From Corydoras sp. C115 (lineage: Eukaryota; Chordata; Actinopteri; Siluriformes; Callichthyidae): a stretch of DNA of 64,000 nt. Numbering within the stretch: the first letter of the stretch is position 1; each line of letters begins with the position of its first letter. Positions 1-11,164 of this stretch are shown piece after piece. The notes under the pieces were generated by a model. The model was not told the DNA's origin, made no database searches, and saw only the letters and a program-made list of their open reading frames with translations. The stretch lies in assembly GCA_019802505.1 (NCBI GenBank), contig JAFMOC010000964.1:1-64000 (forward strand), in the 5' to 3' direction. Position numbers and translations under genes: made by a program.

Positions 1-272
1 GTATACATTTATAATTTATGCAGATGTTTAAATAAAGGTGCAGTTTGTATTGTCGTGCGAGAGCAATAAAGTGCAACATTAGGCAACGATTTAGTAAGTA
101 AAGAGTGTTTATCAGATATTTAGGAGTGTGAAGAGTCTGTGAAGGTTCTAAGCTCGTTCTCTGATATTTGAGATGTTTAAGTCCTGCAGGGTGGGCAGAT
201 GAGCACCAATCATTGTTCAGCGGTTCTAATTGTTCTCTCTAATCTGTTTCTCTTTTGTTTTGTTGCAGCTCC

Positions 273-450
273 AATTGAATCAATTGAAGAGGTCTGATTG
301 TGAAAGCTGGGATACCGGCAAGTAGCGCATTCCAATAATCAAGCCGGGATAGGACCTAGGGCTTGAACGAGCAGTTGGGTCGCATGTTCAGTCAAGAAGG
401 GTCTGATCTTCCTGATGTTGTAAATAAGGAATCTGCAGGAACGGGACAGG
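273..450 (-). mobile_element. LINE reverse-transcriptase fragment (3' part of RT ORF)
   Basis: Read on the minus strand, this stretch gives a decayed peptide with the pattern CRFLIYNIRKIRPFLTEHA followed by a broken 'SRLDYCNALLAG'-type block. That block is typical of the region C-terminal to the RT catalytic core in CR1/L2/Rex-type LINEs. The same block occurs at 4.1-4.25 kb. There is no intact frame; it is a 5'-truncated, mutated fragment. Confidence 0.6.
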
Positions 451-455
451 TTTAA

Positions 456-1480
456 TGACTGCAGAGTTGAACAGCCTCAATAGTTCTTGTGGCAAACCAT
501 GTTTCTTTAGCTGACACAGCAAACACATTTGGGCCTGTTGGCTCTATTTGAGCTGATGGAGCTGATCTTCAGCTCTCATTCCAGGTCCTAAGAGATGGCT
601 AGACCCCGGAACTTTAAGCTCTCAATATTCATCACATGGCTGTTGGTTATTGTCAGTGTTGGCAGCGGTGCCGGGTGTTTCCTGAAGTCCAATGTCAGCT
701 CCAAAGTTCACCAGAACACCCAACAATTTAACCTCCCACTATGCAGACTCATCGCTGTCTTGTATGAACCAGTGACGGGTTGGTCATGTGATGTGATGTT
801 TCTTTGGGTCTGGGATAATGGTGGATTGTTTGAAACTTTAGCACGGACATTTTTATACATCTACTATAGAATCATCACAGGGAAAGCCACCATAGAGGAC
901 TGCTGTTACCATCTTACACTAATTCACCAAATGAAAAATGCAACATCACTCTGCAAGAAACAGTACGTGTTTTATCACAGCGTTAACAATAGCTATTGAA
1001 AATGCCTTGCCATTTGTTTAACATATTTCCTAACCTGTATTCACAGCATACCGAAACATTATCGCTTTGGCGTGCATGTGATTGGCCTGATGACATCAGC
1101 AAACACCATGGCAGAACTCGAGGAGATGGTCACAAGTGCCACAGTTGTCATCTCCAGTCCATGTGTTGGGGGAATGTGGAATATGAAAACAATGCTGGCA
1201 TTCCTTGGCGATCCATATCTGGTGGTAACACTGCAACCTTATGCTGTAGGGTATATAACAAGTGGTGTGAATTAACTTTTAAAGTTATCTCGAAATATGT
1301 ACTTGAATGGAAATCACACAAAATGGTCTGTGGCTTACATATTAGGTTGACATTGGAGATTCACCATTTGTGAAACATCTAGAAGACGTCATCAAGAAGG
1401 AACCCGTTGACATGACGGGGATGACGATACATACCACTCCGTGTCTTTTATTAGAGCCCTGGAGGCCAATATGTTTAATA
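456..1480 (+). other. Unassigned stretch with a coding-like fragment
   Basis: No gene is recognised here. Two plus-strand open frames (595-999 and 1072-1275) adjoin. The second translates to a protein-like stretch (for example MTSANTMAELEEMVTSA, then GDPYLVVTLQPYAVGYITSG) that reads more like decayed coding sequence than random DNA. I cannot name its family. An exon of an unknown gene or a decayed transposon ORF are both possible. Confidence 0.2.
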
Positions 1481-1487
1481 CTGTTGG

Positions 1488-2008
1488 TTTAATACAGCAC
1501 CATTTTGCTGACTTAGGAATACGAATGATGAAAAATAAATCAAACCAAACAGATTTTCTAAAGTTCTGAAATCTTTAGTTTTCACTAAACTGATGGGGGG
1601 GGGGTGATGGGGGGGTCACTATGGGTAATGTTTCGGGCGCTGGGCGGCAGTGTTATCAACTGAGCGACTTTGTGGTTGTATTGCTGGACTTTTGAGAGGC
1701 TCTAGCGGCTTTCTTTGTGTTAAAACGTCTGTTTGTGGTGTTTCTTTGTGTTAAAGCGTCTTTTTGTGGTGTTTCTTTGTGTTAAAGCGTCTTTTTGTGG
1801 TGTTATTGGAGACTTTTGGAGACTCTGAGATGAACAGATGCTCTTCAGTTACTGTCCTCAGCGCGAGCCCCGTCACAACACTCACACTTACACCAACACC
1901 GCTTCAGCGCATGCGCACAGCACACTCACCACACAGGTTGTTGGTTTGTATTTGGAACAGATTTCGGGTGTTTGTTTTCCTCTCTTTTTTCTCTCCACAA
2001 CGTTATTC
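1488..2008 (-). other. Distal part of an NLR downstream flank, inverted
   Basis: Bases 1488-1650 are the reverse complement of 44440-44590. Bases 1690-2008 are the reverse complement of 55500-56013. This is the distal end of the inverted NLR-flank duplicate continuing at 3014-5470. It contains an NRF1-like palindrome (GCGCATGCGC near 1907-1916) and a G-rich run near 1600. No coding sequence is apparent. Confidence 0.6.
1710..1803. repeat. 31-bp tandem repeat, about 3 units
   Basis: The unit reads TTCTTTGTGTTAAAGCGTCT followed by TTTTGTGGTGT. The same repeat in opposite orientation has about ten units at 55.70-56.01 kb, so copy number differs between two paralogous flanks. Confidence 0.85.
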
Positions 2009-2016
2009 CTTTACAG

Positions 2017-3005
2017 CAGTGATTCTCAATTATTTTCTGTTAAGCACCCCCTAGGAAGAAGAAGACATTTTGTGCCCCCCCCCCCCCACACACACACACA
2101 CACACGCACACTCACCCCCCCCCCCACATGATTTATCCCCCCAAATCTATCAAAAATGGTATAAATTATTTTTACATGCCCACTGTAGTATGATTTGTCT
2201 ATAAATTTGTTATAATTACACCTCTTTTATAACAATGTATCCTTATTAACAATAAAGAATACAAAAAAGAAAGAAATATAGATCAACTTAGAACAAAGAA
2301 TAATTTGATTAACTTTGTAACAGAAACGAATAAAATCCTTATTTAAAGGTGAAACGTTTTTGAACTGACTGCATTTGATACTGAAAAATGAAATGAAATA
2401 ATCAATGAATAATAATAAATTCAAATTCATCAGCAACATTAATTCAGGAGCACAATTTATTAACACTTAAACCTACAAAACAAAAATGAATACGAAAATT
2501 TGTGCTGTTTTGTTTTTTTGAGGAAGTCAGAACTAATGACTCCGACGCGTCCGTTCTGCAGCGCACAGCTTTTCTGTAGTAGCTTTCATAAAGCGTTAAT
2601 ATTTACTGGTTATGCGCGTCACGTTTACGATTAAAAAACTCAAGCGGTTTATCAGTGTGATTGGGTGTAAGTGACGCCTTCATTTATTTGGCTTCACGCT
2701 GTCTGCTGCCAACATTTAAAGACACGCCGGTCTTTCTTCATCTCCACCTTCGTTACAGTGAAGTTACAGTGAAACCAAGCGCTACATTCGCTTCTTTAGT
2801 TTTCGGTGGATTTTGTTGCTCTCATTATCTTCGTCTCTCTCCGCCTTTCTCTCCTCATCCCTGTTAAATATTTCTCCATGTTGTCTCTTGAGGGTTTATT
2901 CAGTACACTTAATATCACTTGCTCTGTGATTTCTTGTTATGCGCCCCCCCAGGCACCGCACTGCTCCCCCTCAGGGGGGCGCGCCCCACTATTTGAGAAG
3001 CACTG
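2017..3005 (-). mobile_element. Non-autonomous hAT element (989 bp) with 8-bp TSD
   Basis: The element begins CAGTGATTCTCAA and ends TTGAGAAGCACTG, giving imperfect terminal inverted repeats. It is flanked by a perfect 8-bp duplication CTTTACAG (2009-2016 and 3006-3013), the hAT signature. The paralogous flank at 55490-55497 carries one CTTTACAG (as CTGTAAAG) and no insert. It is the same family as 59577-60568, in opposite orientation. It encodes no transposase apart from a short remnant of the N-terminal region. Confidence 0.93.
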
Positions 3006-3013
3006 CTTTACAG

Positions 3014-4084
3014 CTTCTAAATCTGACAAAGAAACGACATGATCAGCGAGATTTACCTCAGAGTCCTGAGCCCGCCAGCATTCCCGCCATTTTTCACCTC
3101 AGACCGCGCTCCCAATCGATTCAGGAGTCGATTCCGACACGCTCGCACACTCGGCGCCCCCCAGTGGACATGTGCGCTTTCTAAACATGACATCAATAAA
3201 GAAAGCGTCTCCAAAGTTCCTAAACGGACTGTTTAAGATTCTTCCACCATTCTGTTGTATTCTCTATACACTGATTACAAACCTTTAACACTACGGGACA
3301 CTTTAGCTTTGAACTTTGACACTAACAACACTTTACATACAGTCACATGACTATTTACACGCTATACATTATACATTTAACATTTATTCTTAACCATCAA
3401 TCGCTGCACTGACATCCATTTAATCAGCGTTAATTGACTTTAGACTTTTTTTTTCTTCTTATCCCTTGTACTATTTTTTAAAACTGTTTTGTTCTTTTTT
3501 TATTATTGTATTATTAATGTTGTTGTTGCTGCTGCTGGTTGCTAAATTGACTCCGGGATAAATAAAGTATCCTCTCTATCTCTCTAAAACTGTCGACTGC
3601 GTTGTCATTTAAATGTAATGTTTTTATTAATACACATGAAACACAAATAATTCAAATATATTAAAAAATATATATTGCAAAAAGAAGTAAATAAATTAGA
3701 TATGTATGTTTTAGAAATTATGTGAACATTGCAGAAAAATATTTTTGACATTTTTTTTGTAACTTTTTACAAATACTAATCTTAGACATATTGCATAATC
3801 TAAAAAGAAAATGCTAAAAAGAATCTATCACTTTTGTTAAGAATATAAAATAATCACTAAACTATTTTTTGGAATGTGATTTTCATAATTCTTCATACTG
3901 GTGGTGGTAATATGACCGAGCTGTGAGCTGAGCTTAGTCTTGGCCATGTGAGTGCAGCTACCAACTAAAAACACGACATCACCTTTAATGGCTGGATTCA
4001 TTTAAAGGACTTTGCCCCAGCGAGCCAATGGAGAGAAATAAGTAGTAAAGTGACATGAGTTCACTTGGGCTGGTTGAACACGAC
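3014..4084 (-). other. NLR downstream flank, inverted duplicate
   Basis: This is the reverse complement of 41.2-42.7 kb and of 54.34-55.49 kb. Shared landmarks are the AT-rich tract with TTTACAAATACTAATCTTAG, the GCAGCAACAAC-type stretch near 3520, and the TCGACTGCGTTGTCATTTAA block. It places the left end of the window downstream of a minus-strand NLR remnant. No gene is seen in it. Confidence 0.75.
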
Positions 4085-4797
4085 TCAGGCTGCAGAGTTT
4101 TGAATTAGTTGAAGAGTTCTGATTGTGGTGATACCGGCAAGTAGCGCGTTACAATAATTAAGCCGGGATAGGACAAGGTGAACTAACAGCTGGGTAGCAT
4201 TTTCAGTCAAGAAGGATCTGATCTTCCTGATGTTGTAAAGAAGGAATCTGCAGGAACGGGCGGTTTTGATAACATGATCAGGGAGTTTAAGATGGGAGTC
4301 TATTGTGAAACCAAGGTTGGAGAGATGGTGGAGCCGTCAATTTAGCTGGGATAATGAGAATCCCAGCTCTGTTTTTGCTTAATTTAATTTAAGATGACGA
4401 GCCTTCATCTAAACAGATATGTCGGTGAGGCAGGCAGATATCTGATTTGAGATGGTGGTGTTGTCAGGGGCAACAGACAAACGAAGCTGAGTGTCATCAG
4501 GAAAGGTAAAAGTGATACAGGTCTGTAGCTCTCGACCAAATTTGGGTTGAGCGTTGGCTTTTTGAGCAGAGGTTTGACTATAGCCTGTTTGAAAGAATCA
4601 GGAAATGTACCAGACGTGAGGGAGGAGTTAATGATGTGTGTGAGTGCTGGTGTGATGGAGGAGGCGATGGATTGAAGAAGGTGAGATGGGACGGAATCAA
4701 GGGGCAAGTAGTCAGGTTGCTGGTGAGAAGAATCTTGCAGATGTCAGATTCTGAGACAGATGAGAAGGAGGAGAAGGTTGGTTGACTGGATGTTAGA
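4085..4797 (-). mobile_element. LINE (RT domain) fragment, internally deleted
   Basis: The minus-strand translation gives FPDSFKQAIVKPLLKK, then SYRPVSLLPF, then a jump to a TQLRLSVAPDNTTISNQISA-type block, then IRKIRSFLTENATQLLVH. The order is that of a CR1/L2/Rex-type RT, but the segment holding the catalytic region between YRPVS and the DDTQL block is missing, so it is internally deleted. It sits inside the 3' flank of the inverted NLR remnant. Confidence 0.75.
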
Positions 4798-5470
4798 GGA
4801 ATGAGCTGAACCATGAACTTCAATACTCTAACTGTGTCACTGTTAATAACAACATTCAAAATGAATCAGCAAAAGATTTGATTCATCACTGATGGTGTGT
4901 ATCGTTGCTTCACTTCATCCTCTGTAGAGAAGATCAGATTCTGTAGGAGAGAAGGGTGGAATTTCCATGTTCTCCCCGTGTCCGCGTGTGTTTCCTCCGG
5001 GTTCTCCGGTTTCCTCCCACAGTCCAAAAACATGGATCAAGTCAATTCAGTTCTCCAAATTGCCCCATATAGAGTGTGTGTGTGTGTGTGAGTGAGTGTG
5101 TGCCCAGCGAAAGGTTGGTGTCCTGTCCTGGGTGTATCTGCCCAGCGCCTGAAACGTTCTCCCCTGGATGGGCATGGGGAACCCCACCGCGACCCTAATG
5201 GAGGATAAAAGCGGAAGATAATGAATGAATTAATACAATGAAAAGAGTTTTATTTTTAATGATGATCAAAATATGACATCAAACAAACAGGAAGTCAAAG
5301 AGAAACTCTATCAGGTTGTGTATCAGAGTGATTTAGTGTAATAGAACATGTGATGGTTGTGTTTAGTGTAAGTGCAGTGAGAGAGTGATGAACTTACTGC
5401 AGTGTCTCCAGTTTACAGTCTGGGTTCTTCAGTCCATCAGAGAGAACCTTCACTCCTGAATCCTTCAAAT
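4798..5470 (-). pseudogene. Inverted NLRC3-like remnant: partial LRR exon and 3' end
   Basis: On the minus strand, 5470-5398 matches the C-terminal half of the NLR LRR exons (SGVKVLSDGLKNPDCKLETL), followed by the same splice donor (GTAAGT) and intron start as at 39970 and 53453. Bases 4950-4798 match the terminal exon and 3' UTR seen at 40850-40990 and 53950-54080. The 5' half of the LRR exon is cut off by a LINE tail. The last LRR exon is absent; a SINE fragment sits in its place. No NACHT exon lies upstream within the window, so this is a broken fourth NLR copy. Confidence 0.85.
4951..5231 (+). mobile_element. tRNA-headed SINE, 5'-truncated
   Basis: It carries the body of the dispersed SINE (CCGTGTCCGCGTG, then CAGTCCAAAAACATGGATCAA, CCCCATATAGAGTGTG, CCCTGGATGGGCATGGGGAA) and the tail GCGGAAGATAATGAATGAAT. 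The tRNA-like head is missing. Confidence 0.8.
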
Positions 5471-5735
5471 TCAAGGGGTCTGGTCAGGATGCCTCCTGGG
5501 CGCCTCCCTAGGGAGGCCTTTCAGGCAAGTCCAACTGAGAGGAGAACCCAGGGGAGAACCAGGACACACTGGAGGGATTATATCTCTCAGCTGGTCTGGA
5601 AACACCTCAGGGTTCCCCCAGTCGAGCTGGTGGAGGTGGCTGGGGCGATGGAGGTCTGGGTCTCCCTACTTCGGTTTCTGCCCCATGACTCGAACCCCGG
5701 ACAAGCGGAAGATGATGGATGGATGGATAATCAAT
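5471..5735 (+). mobile_element. LINE ORF C-terminus and 3' tail
   Basis: The plus frame gives RMPPGRLPREAFQASPT, RTRTHWRDYISQLVWKHLR, VPPVELVEVAGAMEVWVSL, the conserved C-terminal end of a common fish LINE ORF2. It ends with AAGCGGAAGATGATGGATGG. A second copy lies on the minus strand at 52.27-52.75 kb. It cuts into the NLR remnant LRR exon. I do not assign the clade. Confidence 0.75.
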
Positions 5736-6226
5736 TGTTTCAAAACTGGGCCCTCAGGGGATTGTATCCAAGCCCTGAAGAGCTGTGCACACACCTAGCC
5801 AAAGGCTAAAATTTTAGAGAATCAGCTAGCTAGCACTAAATTAGCTTTGCAGCAGGTTAGAGTTGTAGTTGGGACAAAGGGTTGAAGATGGCTGCCAGTG
5901 CCATTCAGCCCTCCCCCGACCCAGCTCTGGCTCAACCCATTAACATAGGTATGGCCACACCCATTGCTCCTGCCTCAGGTATAGCTCCTCCTGCATAGCA
6001 GACGGTCAATGCAATGCTTGCAGCCCTTCACCCACCTCAACAGTTACCTGTGTTGAGGTGTCATTACAGGGTATGTCAGGAGGTGGCACCATGGATCACT
6101 GGGCAATATCCCAATAGACAGCCTGTACCCAACCAATAAGGTTTTATTCAAAGACCTCCAACCAACCTTCCAAATTAGTCAGGTGTCCTCCACAGGTCAA
6201 GAAATTATCCCAGAACCAATTGTTAC
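5736..6226 (+). other. No gene recognised; possible retroelement debris
   Basis: The frame around 5888-6000 translates as an Ala/Pro-rich stretch with early stops. It may be decayed gag-type sequence belonging with the LTR that follows, but no motif settles this. Confidence 0.25.
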
Positions 6227-7890
6227 TGTCAGGCTTGGGAGGGCTATGCCACTCCCCCCTGATTTCCTTATTTCAGGATTTGGTCGTTTGTGGTTCCCGT
6301 AGGTAGGGCCCATCCCCGAGAGCTGCATTACTAATGTTACTTTAGGTTCTTTATGTGCTGTGTTTTGTTCGACTCGGTTTTGGTTTTATGCTTTTCATTT
6401 ATTAAACACCTCTCTGCTGCTTACTTGGTCGCCTGGCTCACTCATTCCTACCGCGGGCACTTCGCCCCTGGATGGCAACGCGCTGCGCCGCCTTTGGACA
6501 GACTGCGCCCCCCCTTTGTAACAGAATGCTGGCCTCAAACACCGTCTGGGTAAGCACCTCTTTTTTTTTTTGATTATTCCCCGCTGCCGCGTATCCCGTT
6601 TCGTCGGTCCGCCCCGGCAGTCGGGTTCTTAGCCATTTCCCCGGCTGCTGCATTAGCTCGCCGTTAGCTCCGCCAGTAGCTGCTTCTCCGGCTGCAACAT
6701 TACCTGCGTTACCTCGGCGCTGGCCCCGCCATTAGCCGTCTTCGGCTGCAGCATCCTGGCTGCATTAGCTCGGCACTAGCCCCGCCAGTAGCTGTCTCTC
6801 CGGCTGCAGCATCTCGGATATACATGATGAGGGTTATCGACCGCGTCCCAGAGTATAGGGAGATCGTGCTCCCTCTCTCTGTTCCGTGTAAGCTCCCAGC
6901 ACCTTGAATGCGTGACCAGTCTGGAGCTATCTCTCCAGACTTCTGGGACCGGCGCGGAGGTGGGCCGAGAGCCTAGTGGCCGCCGGGGATGACTGCCTCA
7001 CTTCGGTCAGCCGGTTCGAGACAGCCTTCTTAGAGAGGTTCTCCACGGGACAGGATTACTGCGCTGTCCGCGAGCACCGGTGCGCGGTGAGCAATCAGCT
7101 TCGCAGCTTGCGGATCAGTAATCCGCCCTGCGAGCCGCTCCGTGCCGCTAGCGTTCCGCCGCTCGTCATCAGTGTTCCGCCGCTCGTCGTCAGCGTTCCG
7201 CCGCTCGTCGTCAGCGTTCCGCCGCTCCTCGTCAGCGTTCCGCCGCTCCTCGTCAGCGTTCCGCCGACAGCGAGCGGTTCCGCTCCGATAGCGACCCGCT
7301 CAGCGCCACCAGTGTGCCGCCCCTGACCCGTGCCGTGCCGCCAGTAATCTGCGCTGCGCAACCTGCACGCCTGGCAGGGTTCGGGGCATCGATTCGGGCT
7401 ACGGGTTCCGGTCTGCGTCGGTCACGTCTAGTCCCAAGCCGTCCGTGATCCGATCGGGTTGCGTCCAGTGCTCGTGTTCAGCCTCGGTGTGTCCTGCCTC
7501 GGTAGACCGGGACTTAGTATGTGGTGTTGCCGTGGTACTGGTCCTCTCTTTTTGTGTCCAGGAGGCAGAGAGGAAGGAGGCTGGGAGACAAGGCAAGGTG
7601 TTCAGCGTATCATCTGGATTGCAGTCCAGTGGTCCGATGGGGAAGCAGTGGTCTTCTATGGTCCCCGCTCAGGTCCAGTTAACCCCCTCTCTGTACCGTT
7701 TATCCCCCGCTCTGGACCGTGGTTAGTCCGCGCTGGGCTGTTTGCCCCTCGTTCGGGACCATCCACTTCCCGCACTGGACAATTTGCCCTCCACTCAAGA
7801 CTGCCTACTCATCTGGTGGTTAGTTACGAAGTGTTTAGTGCTGAACCGTCTATCCATTTAAATTGTTCCTCCTGATCTACGTCCCTCCTG
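6227..7890 (+). mobile_element. Decayed LTR element: 5' LTR and gag-like internal remnant
   Basis: Bases 6227-6523 are an LTR (TGTCAGGCTTGGGAGGGC to TTGTAACA) related to the LTRs at 17758 and 21162, including the shared GGTAGGGCCCAT block and the AATGCTGGCCTC sequence just after the LTR. The internal region resembles 18437-19000, with corresponding blocks such as TGGGCCGAGAGCCTAGTGGCC, but stop codons interrupt it. A run of about six 21-bp units (GTTCCGCCGCTCGTCGTCAGC) fills 7150-7266. No pol and no 3' LTR are found; the element breaks off near the inverted-repeat arm. Confidence 0.75.
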
Positions 7891-8593
7891 ATCTCCTGAT
7901 CTACGTCCGGTTTGGATGGATGTCATTACATCCCTAAGATGTTCTGTCTAAATACTTACAAAAGTGTTGAGTTATTAAGAATTGCACAAACGCATTAATG
8001 CTTTTATGATGTTTTAAAGTATGAACGTGTGATGCATAGTCTTTGATCGTTTGCTTCCTACACACGAGGTTGTCTGCCATTTAACATTTAATCTACGTTT
8101 AATCCAGTTCGCTTCACGGCTGAAATGATTAGTTTACTATTTTTAATAGTGCTGCGTTTAGATTCCCACGAACGTTCTAAAATTCCACACTAAGAACGTT
8201 GCTACGGCATATAGAACTCGCTCTCAACATTCCAGAACGCCAAAAGAAGGCGAAAACACAACTCTCACTTGATTGTTGTTCATCGACCTGTGAAGATGAA
8301 AGCGGATAAGTATGTCTGCGCGAAGGTAAGTCAGTATGATATTACTATGAAATAATAATACTAGTTAGGTACAGTCCATGGTTCTGTGGTATTTCAATTC
8401 AACTGTGGTATTTCAATTCGATGGACATTACTGTAGAATTCTGAAACAATTCGGTGATTGTTTATTTACCAGGTCTTGTTAATATAACATATTATTAATA
8501 TGAATAATGAGTTAAAATCAGTGGCAGGCTGTGTATTTCAAACCTGGGCCTTCAGTAATAACTTTATGGCTATAAAAACTTATTATCTATATA

Positions 8594-8597
<4 letters not shown>

Positions 8598-8686
<89 letters not shown>
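8598..8686. repeat. (TA)n microsatellite followed by poly-T
   Basis: About 28 TA units are followed by about 30 T. The matching place in the other arm (near 15216-15242) has only a short A-run and a few TA units, so this expanded or was trimmed after the duplication. Confidence 0.95.
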
Positions 8687-8689
<3 letters not shown>

Positions 8690-9759
8690 TTCTTGCATCG
8701 CAGATAGATAGCTGCTGTAGCCACACATTAAAAAAAACACCAACAACAACCTCAGAAAACTGCAATATTATTTAGGAAAATAAAATCCCATGTTTCCCTC
8801 AAACATTTCAATTAATTTCGTTAAGAAGTTCTATTTTCTATCTCCATCGAAGCTGATGCGGACGTCAAGTCATATTTCTGGCATAAGTTTTAGTTTGCTG
8901 TCAGAAGTGAACTATCTGACTATCCAATCAGAGAACATGAACACGCTGACCTAACCTACACCTAATAGAGGGCCTTGGTGTCGCCAGCTCAAAATCTGAT
9001 TGGTTGAAGCAACAGTTTAAGTGACATTATTAAATGCCTCCTGGCGGATTATTGAAATCCCATGCAGATTATTTGACCCTGGCAACAAATTGACTGAAAT
9101 GTGATTGGTGTATTTAGCTTTTAACACAATTGAGTAATAACACCTGAGTCCAGTTCAGTGAGGGTTTACTGGATGTATTATGCTCAGCTTCTTACATGCG
9201 CAGCATTCACTCTCAACTGTATTAATGCGCGACTCTCCCAGAACATAAGCCACATCGCCACACAGAAAATAGTTCCTTAGGATCATTTGGATTCATTTAA
9301 TAAGTGTTCATTATAATAATATAATTAACATAAATCTGTGATTCGAATATAAGAGCTTGAATGAAGGCCTTGAGTGAATGATCTGACGGCCCGCCACTGG
9401 TTAAAACAAAGACTTTTGAGTGAAAGTGTGACACGGTTTATTCTCATCACTCTGTATGATGCAGAAAACAAAAAGCATGGAAAGAAAACAACAAAAAACA
9501 AAGAAGACTGTTAAGAAAATGTGGGCGGGCGTCCAAGCACCTACTATGGTAAGAAATTAAAAACCCACCACAAACATTGGGTCCACACTGCGTGGTCCGA
9601 TGAATCACACGATCAGAGCCTTGATGTGATGTTCAGTTATAGATTTAAGTCACACAGTCATTGTTCATTCAGAATAAAATAATTATTATATTATATATAT
9701 TTTTTTATTTTTTTATAATTGTAATAATTATAATTTGTGTTATTAATTAAAACTGCAGG

Positions 9760-9989
9760 TATACTCTGCCGCTGACGTCGCCATCGCCGCTGTCGATAGC
9801 GTCTTTTATGTCGCCGTCACCGCTGTCCAGACCGTCACTGATTTCGCCGTCGCCGCTGTCAACGCCGTCGGTGACGTCACCGTTGCCGCTGTTGACGCCA
9901 TCGCTGACGTCGCCTTCGCCACTGTCGCCACCGTCGCTGACGTCGCCGTTGACGATCTCGTCATCGACACTCTCGTCACCACCGCTAAA
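9760..9989. repeat. 30-bp repeat array flanked by splice-like signals (left arm)
   Basis: About seven diverged 30-base units built on GTCGCCGTCGCCGCTGTCGA are open in several frames. On plus they read as Ala/Val/Asp-rich decapeptides; on minus they read as GDVSDGVDSGD-type decapeptides within an open frame from 10190 to 9747. On the plus strand the array is preceded by CTGCAG and followed by AAATGTAAGTAAAG, a strong donor-like sequence. A structured exon is possible, but GC-rich 30-bp units stay open by composition, so coding is unproven. Confidence 0.6.
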
Positions 9990-10495
9990 TGTAAGTAAAG
10001 CAGTCAGAGAGAAATAATTAGATGGCTTGAAAAAGTCATCTATTGTTATTCTCCATATTCTTCTTATTATTATTATTCTTAAGCACATTTCTGCAATTAA
10101 TACAACCCGAACCGCTCGACATACAGACTCCGTTCGAACACCGTTGCGTAGGGAATCACCCCCCATCCATACATTCATCCATCCACCCAAAGCTCCCTAC
10201 CCATCCATCCATACATCCACTAACCCATCCATCTCCATTCATTTCTGCTAATGAGTTCTGATGGCTCACTTGGGGAGCCATTTCAACTTTGTAGAGTCTG
10301 CAGTATCTGCCTCTTTTAGTTCTGCTGCTCTAGTCAGTGATGCCAGAGTCACCTGCTGCACTGTGTCAATCAATCACTTATTAATTAAATGCTGTGCTTT
10401 ATTATCAGCTCTAACTGCCTTCCTTGTCTGTTTCTTTTAAGATGTGACCGGCTTCCTGGAGGTGTAGTCAGATCTTCATCCATGGCTCTGCCGAC

Positions 10496-10714
10496 GAATA
10501 AAACCTGAATATTAATTGGACTGGCGGTCCTGCAGGACACCCTTAATGGACTCACATATACAGTATGTAGTGATGGGCAAATGAGGCTTCATTGGGTCTG
10601 TGGCACATTTCCCCAAATCGTGTCGACCCTGCATCACTTAATGGCGACATCTGCTGGACCTAAAAAGTCATTACAGGCAACTTCATTAAAAACGGGAAAC
10701 GGACTGAACAAGGT
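10496..10714 (-). mobile_element. hAT 3' end with terminal sequence
   Basis: From 10568 the sequence reads TAGTGATGGGCAAATGAGGC, which resembles a common hAT terminus (CAGTGATGGGC...). It lies just downstream of the minus-strand transposase remnant and would be that element's 3' end. The opposite terminus was not located. Confidence 0.5.
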
Positions 10715-11164
10715 TCATTCACAAGTTTGATTGAAAAACATCAGCGGATTTAAAATATTTGGCCCGAGGCGATTGCGCCGTTTACATATTATTTCTTCTG
10801 CTTCTGAGAAGCCCCTTTCACAGGGCACTGATAATGACGGCGTACATAGATATTTCATTGCTAGATTATATAAAGCAGGGTAATGAAGTATTTGCGTTTT
10901 CCAATATTCTAATGGAGTGGTGTGTTCTTGGTGTGTTCGCCTCGGACATGTACCTTTGTACCTCTCTTTGACGTCCATATTCAGCTGCTGCCACAGTTTG
11001 TCATCTGACGGAAAAATATCACTGATAAAGAAATTAGAATGACCCAAAAGAAAAATATCAACAGAGAAAATGAGAACTAAATAATCATTTATCTTATTCT
11101 CAGTGATGAGATCAAAATGATCACACACGGAAGAAAACTTCTTCGTCTTCGTTGGTTGATCCAT
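10715..11164 (-). pseudogene. hAT transposase C-terminal dimerisation region, truncated
   Basis: The 149-codon minus-strand frame ends with YWKTQILHYPALYNLAMKYL, then SLSVPCERGFSEAEEII, CKRRNRLGPNILNPLMFFNQ. This is the hAT family C-terminal dimerisation domain (ZBED1/Ac type), with the characteristic W..YP...A..YL..P..SVP.ER.FS......RRN.L. Full-length transposases are several hundred residues; the RNase H-like core is not seen here. The upstream end is cut by a SINE whose target duplication supplies the apparent start codon. It lies in the spacer of the inverted repeat. Confidence 0.85.

Larger units (their letters stand above)
7913..10495. repeat. Left arm of large inverted repeat
   Basis: It is the reverse complement of 13359-15935. 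Outer ends pair as TGGATGGATGTCATTACATC with GATGTAATGACATCCATCCA. Inner ends pair at CCATGGCTCTGCCGAC with GTCGGCAGAGCCATGG. Arms are about 2.58 kb. In a 60-base stretch compared by eye I saw about three mismatches. The arm includes a (TA)n/T-tract (8598-8686) that is very short in the right arm, and a 30-bp repeat array (9760-9989). Confidence 0.92.

Noticed and set aside
8500..8775. A 91-codon frame with Ile/Tyr and Phe runs
   Set aside because: It is a (TA)n and poly-T tract translated.
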